DNA of 16,178 nucleotides from JBAXRT01 sp037131065 (GTDB lineage: Bacteria; Bacteroidota; Bacteroidia; Bacteroidales; FEN-979), in NCBI GenBank assembly GCA_037131065.1, contig JBAXRT010000063.1, positions 1 through 16,178 of the forward strand, read 5' to 3'. The notes beneath the pieces were generated by a model, which had not been told where the DNA came from, did no database searches, and saw only the letters and a program-made list of their open reading frames with translations. A program made the translations under genes and the position numbers. Of this stretch, positions 1-5,834 are shown piece after piece. Within the stretch, counting starts at the first letter, position 1; each line of letters starts with the position of its first letter.

Positions 1-426
1 TTTAAAGGCAATGATCCTGGCCAGCTTTATGAGAATCGGTCCCGAAGAGGGTATCGATTTGAGCATTTCCACCTCTTTTTTTACAAGATCCAGATCTTCA
101 GTCTGCATTATGACGGCTCCCTTTTGGATAAGGCCGGAGACAATTTCATAATTCCTGCTACCTGCCCGCGCACTCTCCTCGATTATTTTCGAAGCAAGTT
201 CGCCCTCGGCAACCATGCCGTCCTGGTAAATTCTAACAGTTCCTTTATCAATTTTGACCTTGTCGCAACAAAGTTTTATGATATCCCAGTATGTATTGAC
301 TGTTTCGACATGTTTCTGCCAGAAATCTTTTCCGAATTCGCTGATTCCTTTTTTGGAGAGCTCATCCGCCATTGAGCCCATGTCGGCGCCGGAATGAATA
401 ACCGGAATATGTATCAGGGTTCTCAT
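1..426 (-). CDS. Conserved protein of unknown function (N-terminal 142 residues, runs off window)
   Basis: This is an open frame of 142 codons from the ATG at 426 to the window edge, with no stop, so the C-terminus is missing. It begins MRTLIHIPVIHSGADMGSMA, continues through a segment containing Trp-41 and then VRIYQDGMVAEGELA, and looks like a soluble alpha/beta protein with no signal peptide or membrane span. I do not recognise a named family. It starts 18 nt after the gvpK stop on the same strand, so it may be the last gene of the gvp transcript or an unrelated downstream neighbour. No clear Shine-Dalgarno sequence precedes the ATG, which fits translation coupled to gvpK. A role in gas vesicles is only suggested by position. 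I am confident it is coding, because its composition and frame are continuous over the whole visible stretch, but not about its function. Confidence 0.7.
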   Translation of the reverse strand, partial: MRTLIHIPVIHSGADMGSMADELSKKGISEFGKDFWQKHVETVNTYWDIIKLCCDKVKIDKGTVRIYQDGMVAEGELASKIIEESARAGSRNYEIVSGLIQKGAVIMQTEDLDLVKKEVEMLKSIPSSGPILIKLARIIAFK

Positions 427-444
427 TGATTGGTTTGTTTTTGG

Positions 445-837
445 TTACATCAGCTCACCAAGCGGTCCCAGGTTCAGATTCAGATCATCATCCGAAAGGT
501 TAAAGATCCTCTTTAGCTCCTCCATTTTCATTTCCAGCTTCATTAGGGTCTCACCGAGCCGTTCGATCTGATCCTCCGACAAGGTCCCTCCCTCCACCCT
601 TCGGATGGCCTGTTTTTCGACAAGCTTCCTGATCAGCTCGATAAGGGTCAGCACCAACTGGGCTAACCCGTGGTCAGCATTATCGGGTGTTGCGTTGATC
701 CTCGAGGTTGCATTGTTCTCGATCTTTTCAATCGATTCCGCCAGTTCCATCAGGGGAACCGAATTCATCAATATCTTGTTCTCGCTGTTGTTCATTTTTT
801 TCCCTTTCTCTCTTGTTCGGTTTGGCTGACTGATCAT
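445..837 (-). CDS. gvpK: Gas vesicle protein GvpK
   Basis: GvpK is an accessory assembly protein needed for gas vesicle formation in the bacteria and archaea tested. The 130-residue product carries the family core at about residues 56-127: HGLAQLVLTLIELIRKL, then EKQAIRR, the ERLGETLMKLE helix, and DLNLNLGPLG near the C-terminus. Residues 1-55 are polar and variable. Two starts are possible. ATG 837 has GAGGAG 8 nt upstream and lies 12 nt after the preceding gvpF/L stop; ATG 795 (15 codons in) has AAAGGGA upstream and would give 116 residues. I kept the upstream one. The order gvpL-gvpS-gvpF/L-gvpK resembles the L-S-K block of Bacillus megaterium, with one extra F/L gene inserted. Confidence 0.93.
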   Translation of the reverse strand: MISQPNRTREKGKKMNNSENKILMNSVPLMELAESIEKIENNATSRINATPDNADHGLAQLVLTLIELIRKLVEKQAIRRVEGGTLSEDQIERLGETLMKLEMKMEELKRIFNLSDDDLNLNLGPLGELM

Positions 838-849
838 TCACTCATCTCC

Positions 850-1599
850 TCATGAAATGGAGATTCCTGTAAAGCTATAAGGGGGCCATGGGCCGGAAAG
901 TAAAAAATGCAGATCGCCATGTGTTTTCTGTAGCTTTTCAACTGCACTGATAAATTCCTCCCTTTTCTTATTATCGATTAGGAATACGGCATCAATAATG
1001 ATACTGCGTGATCCCATTTTCCTGAATTTGCATTCGGGATTTATTTGAGCCAGATTTTGAGTGATCTCTTCAACAAGATCCTCAACATATTTCAGCAAAG
1101 CATCTTCGAAGCGGTGCTGTTTGATCTTTTCCAGAAGGTAATTCGTGTGGATGGAACTTGTTGCAAAGTAATCCTCAGCTGTTACCTCTTCCGCCTCTGT
1201 TCTTATCCTGATCTTTTCACGCTCTTTTTCATGATCCCAAACCACCTTAAGTCCATACTCGGATTTCTCCTCAACATTTTTAAGGTTCTCCACAAATGCA
1301 TTATAATTCTGTTCCAGAAGCCGGGATATCATTTCATCGGATTCGAGAATTGTTCCGAACCTTACCGGCAGGAGGGTTAAACTGTGTGAAAGGTGTTCAA
1401 TGACCCCGGCAAAATCAAGCGCCACGGCCTTATCGAGGGGACTTCCCGAAGGGTTGAAGTCGGAAACAGCAATAGAGATATTGCTGTGTGAAAGGGTATA
1501 GAGTGTCGATCCCATGATGCCATGCATCCCCTTCAGGATAACATTAAGTCCGTTAAGGTTTGAATCGGATGCGATGATGGCATAGATCATTTTTTCCAT
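850..1599 (-). CDS. GvpF/GvpL family protein, copy 5
   Basis: The 249-residue product belongs to the GvpF/GvpL family, which are minor assembly proteins thought to bind GvpA and other Gvp proteins during nucleation. Visible family marks are the N-terminal strand MIYAIIAS, the central LPVRFGTI (residues 77-84) followed by a helical segment, and the C-terminal GPWPPYSFTGISIS (236-249). The middle (about 110-200) is helical and charged. The ATG at 1599 has GAGCAGG upstream and is 7 nt from the end of gvpS. The GPWPP ending is shared with the copy at 1822-2607, so these two form a GvpL-like pair distinct from the three at 3169-5831. Whether it is better called gvpF or gvpL cannot be settled by eye. 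It lies between gvpS and gvpK, where B. megaterium has no gene. Confidence 0.9.
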   Translation of the reverse strand: MEKMIYAIIASDSNLNGLNVILKGMHGIMGSTLYTLSHSNISIAVSDFNPSGSPLDKAVALDFAGVIEHLSHSLTLLPVRFGTILESDEMISRLLEQNYNAFVENLKNVEEKSEYGLKVVWDHEKEREKIRIRTEAEEVTAEDYFATSSIHTNYLLEKIKQHRFEDALLKYVEDLVEEITQNLAQINPECKFRKMGSRSIIIDAVFLIDNKKREEFISAVEKLQKTHGDLHFLLSGPWPPYSFTGISIS

Positions 1600-1606
1600 G
1601 ACCTGC

Positions 1607-1822
1607 TCAATTATGGTTTTGGTTAGGCTTCACATGGGTCAGGTGCCGTTTCTGCATCGTCTCCACGGAGGAAACCAGCAGTTTAAGCCCGATGTAGACC
1701 AGGTCGATATCGGCAACGGAAACAACGATGTCGCCCGTGACAACTACTCCTTTGTTCAGGACACGGTCCAGCAACTCGAGAAGCGTAATCTCTTTTGACT
1801 GGTCTATGACGTTTTCCTGCAT
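1607..1822 (-). CDS. gvpS: Gas vesicle protein GvpS (GvpA/J/S family)
   Basis: This small 71-residue protein has the GvpA-type fold core at about residues 12-55: LLELLDRVLNKGVVVTGDIV, then SVADIDLVYIGLKLLVSSVET. The LVYIGL and SSVET pattern resembles GvpS of Bacillus megaterium more than GvpA or GvpJ. A role as a minor shell or nucleation component follows from the family. The C-terminal tail (KRHLTHVKPNQNHN) is short and basic. The ATG at 1822 overlaps the gvpL stop as TGATG, a one-base overlap that indicates translational coupling. A GTG one codon upstream is also in frame but less likely. It sits between two GvpL-type genes. Confidence 0.88.
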   Translation of the reverse strand: MQENVIDQSKEITLLELLDRVLNKGVVVTGDIVVSVADIDLVYIGLKLLVSSVETMQKRHLTHVKPNQNHN

Positions 1823-2607
1823 CACTTTTCTTTTATTGAAATGAAATTAAATGGAGGCCATGGTCCCGTCACCTCAAGGCTGAAGCCGCCGCTGCCATAT
1901 TTTTCCCGGCCCTCGCCCACAGATTTTAGGAACTCCTCAACATGTTGTTTTTTTATGAAGAAGACGGCATTCAGGATCATGTCATCGGGGTGTTCGGTCA
2001 CCTCCCTGGGTAACAGATTGTTGATCCTGGTCTCCTCGCTGTGTCTGGCCAGGCCGTCAAAACAAGTCTGACCACAGTTCCGGATGACTCTTTCAATCTC
2101 TTTATCCATCAATTCGGCTCTTCTCCGTTTCAGGATGAATGCTTTTCCCGGAGTGCTTTTCTCCATCTCCTGCTCCATGTTGAGCAGTTCCATGCTGAAA
2201 CCATTGATCATTTTTGTCAGAACCTCACGGTTGCTGTAGATTTTAACCGACCACTCCTCTTTTCCGGTTACATGAATGATGTTTTCGTGCAAAGAATCGG
2301 AATATTCGCTGATGAATTTTCCAAGATTCTCCTCCGAATTGAATATCGTACCGAATTTAAAAGGGATCACAGTGTGATGTGCCATTATCCTGCTGATCGT
2401 GCTGATATGCTCACGAACATGTTTTTCGACCCATTCAAGGTCCCCGAAATTCTTTATTAAGTTCTCTTCCGAAAATTCATCAGATGATACATCTTTAGCG
2501 ATGGCATAAAGGGTGCCGAATCCAAGGCATCTCACACCATCCGGAAGGTCGGTCGGGGAACATGGTTCGCCGGTAATACAGTAAAAGAAAAGCAACGGAT
2601 CGTTCAT
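1822..2607 (-). CDS. gvpL: Gas vesicle protein GvpL (GvpF/L family, copy 4)
   Basis: The 261-residue GvpF/L family member shows IPFKFGTI at residues 81-88, a helical charged centre (about 95-200), and the ending GPWPPFNFISIKEK (248-261). The family helps assemble gas vesicles by contacting GvpA and other minor proteins. I call it GvpL because it follows gvpG and a gvpO-like gene and directly precedes gvpS, matching the G-L-S order of B. megaterium; this is synteny-based inference. The ATG at 2607 has only a weak ribosome site, and the 48-bp gap upstream contains a 16-bp hairpin. Cysteines at residues 10, 16 and 27 are near the N-terminus. Its stop overlaps the gvpS start. Confidence 0.88.
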   Translation of the reverse strand: MNDPLLFFYCITGEPCSPTDLPDGVRCLGFGTLYAIAKDVSSDEFSEENLIKNFGDLEWVEKHVREHISTISRIMAHHTVIPFKFGTIFNSEENLGKFISEYSDSLHENIIHVTGKEEWSVKIYSNREVLTKMINGFSMELLNMEQEMEKSTPGKAFILKRRRAELMDKEIERVIRNCGQTCFDGLARHSEETRINNLLPREVTEHPDDMILNAVFFIKKQHVEEFLKSVGEGREKYGSGGFSLEVTGPWPPFNFISIKEK

Positions 2608-2622
2608 GGTAAATGGTTATCA

Positions 2623-2638
2623 GGAAAACACTTTTTCC
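2623..2638 (-). other. Small hairpin in the gap before gvpL
   Basis: The minus-strand sequence GGAAAAAGTGTTTTCC forms a 6-bp stem with a 4-nt loop, 15 nt upstream of the gvpL ATG. No run of T follows it, so it is not an ordinary terminator. It could protect an mRNA processing end or tune gvpL translation. It may equally be chance in an AT-rich gap. Confidence 0.3.
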
Positions 2639-2655
2639 ATTCCTTATTATTATGA

Positions 2656-2910
2656 TCAGGCAAGGGCTGTATCCATGCGTTCAAAGGCGAAGACCTCTTT
2701 TCTGTCATCCATCTTCACACTGTAGAATACCCGTTTCATTTTTGGGGGCAGATTCATTGATTTAAGAAAGGAATCGTCCTCATAGGCCTCGGCCACCGCA
2801 TCCCATACTTCGTCGGACTTTTCAAGCTTGATCACGGTTATGTCTTTACAGCCGCCATTTTCCTTCAGGAACTTGATTACGGCATTTTTGATTTCAACAA
2901 TTTTACTCAT
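2656..2910 (-). CDS. GvpO-like small protein
   Basis: The product is 84 residues. After a short helix (about 3-17) come a predicted strand ITVIKLEKS, VWDAVAEAYE (36-43), and a final strand pair RVFYSVKMDDRKEVFAFERM (60-79). The pattern of a Trp/Val segment followed by a Tyr-Val-Asp hairpin ending in an aromatic-Arg strand resembles the C-terminal part of GvpO, which is needed for vesicle formation and acts in gvp expression in haloarchaea. It is shorter than typical GvpO and lacks the usual terminal RY.R tail, so the assignment is tentative. A strong GGAGG lies just upstream of the ATG at 2910, and the gene follows gvpG by 14 nt. If not GvpO, it is an uncharacterised cluster protein. Confidence 0.55.
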   Translation of the reverse strand: MSKIVEIKNAVIKFLKENGGCKDITVIKLEKSDEVWDAVAEAYEDDSFLKSMNLPPKMKRVFYSVKMDDRKEVFAFERMDTALA

Positions 2911-2924
2911 TTTTTCCTCCTGCC

Positions 2925-3167
2925 TTATGTATGATTATTTTCCTTATTTAACCTTATCTGCTCAATTAATCCAAGTAACTCCTCCTCCTGCTTGTCGTAC
3001 TCTTCGACGCTGATCTCATCCATCTCGAATTTAAGCTGCAGCGCCATCAATCGCTCCTTGATCCGCCCCTCATCGGAGTGCTCTTTCTGGATCATCTCAT
3101 CGATCTTCTTTCCGACAAAGATGATCCCTTTTAGGGGGGCCAGAAAAATATCATCAATCAGAAACAT
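2925..3167 (-). CDS. gvpG: Gas vesicle protein GvpG
   Basis: This 80-residue protein has the GvpG signature: the N-terminal MFLIDDIFLAPLKGIIFVGK (1-20) followed by KKIDEMIQKE and a long charged helix with the EISVEEYDKQEEELL segment (about 52-66). GvpG is a small accessory protein used with GvpF and GvpL in assembly. The ATG at 3167 has AAGGAG upstream, placed inside the end of the preceding gvpF gene; the gvpF stop ends 1 nt before this ATG, so the two are probably coupled. The F-G order matches B. megaterium. Confidence 0.93.
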   Translation of the reverse strand: MFLIDDIFLAPLKGIIFVGKKIDEMIQKEHSDEGRIKERLMALQLKFEMDEISVEEYDKQEEELLGLIEQIRLNKENNHT

Positions 3168-3168
3168 A

Positions 3169-3948
3169 TCAGTTCTCCTTTGTGTTTATCACCAGGTTAA
3201 CAAAATTGTAGGGCGGCAGGGTGCCAACATATTTGAATGAAAGTATGTTCCCATACTCTTTATCCAGGCGGTTAATGGCCTGATCGAATTCCGGTTCCTT
3301 CTCATTCCTGATCAGGAAGGCGGCATTGAGGATCATCCTTTCGCCGAATTTATCATTCTGTTTTGATTCTTCGGCAATGGGTGTCAGTGCGGATAAGATG
3401 GTGTCGCTGAAATTGGAGTTTTCCCTTATCAGCGCTTTCTCCACCATCTCACCGATCTTCATCAGCTGATAATGGGCCTTGTCGGGGGGCAGTTTTGCAA
3501 TCTTTTCCTTCATCGACCGGATCTCGTTGTATTTGCTGAGGATGAACGGGAAGATGGTCTCTTCAATGGCCATTACCTTCAGACCAAGTTCCTTCTTACC
3601 CTCCATATCTTCAAGCAATTCGGAAAATTTATCATATTCCCGCTCGAGGATGTTAACAATCTTTGAATGATCATAGGATCCTGAAATTGTTGAGAACCTT
3701 ATCGGGAGCACCGAAAATCTTTTCATGACCTCCTCCAGGACCAGCTGATGAGCCGTGAGATTCACCCGGCGTGCCTCGTACCTCATCTCGGAGGAGTTGC
3801 TGACAATCGCGCATATATCCCGGTAATTGATCCCGTACACCAGGTCGGCCCGGTTTCCGATCCCCATGGGGCCGAACTCGATCGGACTGGTATGGCGTAT
3901 GATGCAGTATAAATAGATGCCTTCACTGTGAGTTTCTGATGTTGCCAT
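3169..3948 (-). CDS. gvpF: Gas vesicle protein GvpF (copy 3)
   Basis: The 259-residue GvpF/L member begins with GIYLYCIIR (10-18), then FGPMGIGNRADLVYGI (25-40), the AHQLVLEEVMKRF helix and LPIRFSTI (81-88), and ends GTLPPYNFVNLVINTKEN (242-259). I call it GvpF because it sits directly before gvpG, as in B. megaterium. It is closest by eye to the next gene upstream (4004-4777), sharing the AHQ..(I/L)EEVMK.F segment and the GPxGxGxRxDLV segment, which points to a tandem duplication. The ATG at 3948 has AAGGGGA upstream. The product should be cytoplasmic; no signal peptide or membrane span is seen. Confidence 0.92.
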   Translation of the reverse strand: MATSETHSEGIYLYCIIRHTSPIEFGPMGIGNRADLVYGINYRDICAIVSNSSEMRYEARRVNLTAHQLVLEEVMKRFSVLPIRFSTISGSYDHSKIVNILEREYDKFSELLEDMEGKKELGLKVMAIEETIFPFILSKYNEIRSMKEKIAKLPPDKAHYQLMKIGEMVEKALIRENSNFSDTILSALTPIAEESKQNDKFGERMILNAAFLIRNEKEPEFDQAINRLDKEYGNILSFKYVGTLPPYNFVNLVINTKEN

Positions 3949-4003
3949 TATCCCCTTGTTATCGTTTTAGTTTGTTTGTAATTGCCTCCCTGACCAGTTT
4001 GGC

Positions 4004-4777
4004 TTAAACTTCCCACTTTTCCGGGAATATCTTTAGATCGATGAAATTGAATATCGGGAGCGGACTCGTGTATGTAAAATCAATCCTGTCCTTGAACTTT
4101 TCACCAAGATCTGAGATGATATTATCTATCTCTTTTTCACGGCCGCTGTTGATCAGGAATGCGGTATTGAAAAACATGGCATCGCCGGTGGTTTTGTTCT
4201 GCTTGTGTTCGAATGTGGCTTTTTTAAATGCCTGGAGCATTATTTCAGATTCTTTTTCCTTCTTCTCAATCAATGCTTTCTCGACCAGTTTGCCTGCCTC
4301 TGTCATTTTTACTTTCTGCTGTTCGGGGTCATGCTCTTTGCTGAGATCCTGCCTTATCTTTCTGAATGTCTTGTACTCTTCACCGATCTCCTGGAAGATC
4401 TCCTCCATATTTTTCCATGTGCATTTTACGTTGACTTCAGCCTTGTTTTCAAATGTGCGGAGCAGTTCCATGAATTCGCTGTACCTGCGGTTGAGCAGGT
4501 TCCTGATCTCATCCGGGGTAACGGCAATAATACCGAACCTTAGCGGAAGGATACTGTTAAACTCTTTCATCACCTCCTCGATCACCCTCTGGTGGGCCAG
4601 CATGTTTTCGGGATTCACCACGAACTTGTTCAACGTGTGATCGCTTACCACCATGCACAACCCCTCAAAACCTATGGTTGTGACCAGATCGCCGCGGCCG
4701 CCAACTCCGATCGGTCCGAAATTGCAGTCGTACTTTGACGCGATAATGCAGTATATGTATTTGCCGTCTTTTTGCAT
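4004..4777 (-). CDS. GvpF/GvpL family protein, copy 2
   Basis: The 257-residue paralogue has KYIYCIIAS (6-14), FGPIGVGGRGDLVTTI (20-35), AHQRVIEEVMKEF (61-73) and LPLRFGII (77-84), and ends with SPLPIFNFIDL (238-248). The domain order matches the copies on both sides. It begins 1 nt after the stop of the J-domain fusion gene, with AAGGGAATAAC before its ATG, so the two are tightly coupled. The Pro-Pro of the usual ending is reduced to LPIF, as in the fusion copy (LPCY), so the paralogues have diverged at the same surface. It probably binds GvpA or another Gvp during nucleation; which partner differs between copies is unknown. Confidence 0.9.
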   Translation of the reverse strand: MQKDGKYIYCIIASKYDCNFGPIGVGGRGDLVTTIGFEGLCMVVSDHTLNKFVVNPENMLAHQRVIEEVMKEFNSILPLRFGIIAVTPDEIRNLLNRRYSEFMELLRTFENKAEVNVKCTWKNMEEIFQEIGEEYKTFRKIRQDLSKEHDPEQQKVKMTEAGKLVEKALIEKKEKESEIMLQAFKKATFEHKQNKTTGDAMFFNTAFLINSGREKEIDNIISDLGEKFKDRIDFTYTSPLPIFNFIDLKIFPEKWEV

Positions 4778-4778
4778 G

Positions 4779-5831
4779 TTATTCCCTTATTTTCACAAGA
4801 ATTGAATTCTCAGTTATGGCATCCGGCAACAACGAAAACTGGTCGTCACGGGAGGTAGGTTTAATTGCCCTGGTATAGTCGACCATGACTTGGTATGCCT
4901 TGTTTATCCTCTCGAAAATGATTGGACTCGGGTTCCCTGGATTGGTATCGGGATGGAAGATCTTTACATGATCAAGATATGCCTGCTTAATGGTCTTCTC
5001 GGTTGTATAATCGCTCAGGCCGAGTTCCTGCCGTGCCGATTCTATCTCCTCGAAATGAAGTTCATTTACCTCCAGAGTAAAAAAACTGTAGCAGGGCAGA
5101 GGACCGATCATTTTAAAATTAAGTTCGTCTCCAAATTCAAGATCAAGCGTGTCTAGGGCTTTTTCAAACAGTTCCGATTGACTCTGGTTTACCAGGTAGG
5201 CGGTGTTCGACACCATCTGGTCATTCATGACATCGTGAGGCCTGATGGACTGGCAGAAGGGATTCAGCGCCTTGATGATCCTGATCTCACATGCTGCTTT
5301 TTTTTCATCCAGGATCTGTTTGACAAGATAGCCTACCGACAACTGTTCTGACTGGGTGATCCGTACCTTACTTTTTTCAATCCTTGATTTGATCTCAATC
5401 ACCTTGGGATGGACAGCGACCTGCGCGAGGACCTGGTTGAAATTTGCCCAGGTCGAGACGACATCGATCTCAATGATGTTGACGATCTTTTCCATTACCT
5501 CCATGATCAGGGGGTAGCCTCTTTCGAGTATTTTCAGAACCGCGCCGGTATTATGGGCGAAGGTCCCCAGCTTCATCGGTATGATCGCATTGAATCCCAT
5601 GTTCATGATGTTTTCAATCGTCCGCTGATGATCGACGAGCAGTTTTGCCAGCGGCTCTGTCCCGAGCTGCCTGTAATCGATCACACTGCTTTTTGAGACG
5701 ATGGCAGAGACCTTTCCAAAAGAAATATTAAAGACATTGATATTATCCAGCTCCCTGTATTTTTCAGCCGGGTAATAGTTCGGAATGATCCCGTAGATGT
5801 ACAGTCCTTTTGTATTTATTCCGTTATCCAT
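4779..5831 (-). CDS. GvpF/L protein fused to a C-terminal J domain (copy 1)
   Basis: The product has 350 residues, about 90 more than its paralogues. Residues 1-255 are a GvpF/L domain: LYIYGIIPN (10-18), the DHQRTIENIM helix, IIPMKLGTF (83-91) and the closing GPLPCYSFFTLEV (243-255). Residues about 264-322 form a J domain: LGLSDYTTEKTIKQAYLDHV, the catalytic HPD at 293-295, then FERINKAYQVM. J domains stimulate ATP hydrolysis by Hsp70 (DnaK), so this copy could bring DnaK to nascent vesicles or to GvpA. A 30-residue tail follows. The gene directly follows the CDC48 gene (3-nt gap) and precedes another gvpF by 1 nt. No dnaK is present here. The fusion runs in one uninterrupted frame, so it is not an assembly error visible at this level. 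Confidence 0.92.
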   Translation of the reverse strand: MDNGINTKGLYIYGIIPNYYPAEKYRELDNINVFNISFGKVSAIVSKSSVIDYRQLGTEPLAKLLVDHQRTIENIMNMGFNAIIPMKLGTFAHNTGAVLKILERGYPLIMEVMEKIVNIIEIDVVSTWANFNQVLAQVAVHPKVIEIKSRIEKSKVRITQSEQLSVGYLVKQILDEKKAACEIRIIKALNPFCQSIRPHDVMNDQMVSNTAYLVNQSQSELFEKALDTLDLEFGDELNFKMIGPLPCYSFFTLEVNELHFEEIESARQELGLSDYTTEKTIKQAYLDHVKIFHPDTNPGNPSPIIFERINKAYQVMVDYTRAIKPTSRDDQFSLLPDAITENSILVKIRE

Positions 5832-5834
5832 TGC

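Noticed and set aside
124..375. Plus-strand open frame at the left edge
   Set aside because: It is antisense to a continuous minus-strand frame that starts properly after gvpK, and has no ribosome site or family likeness.
4041..4640. A 199-codon open frame on the plus strand
   Set aside because: It lies opposite a GvpF gene with clear family motifs; its product is Ser/Phe-rich with no recognisable domain, as expected for a shadow frame.
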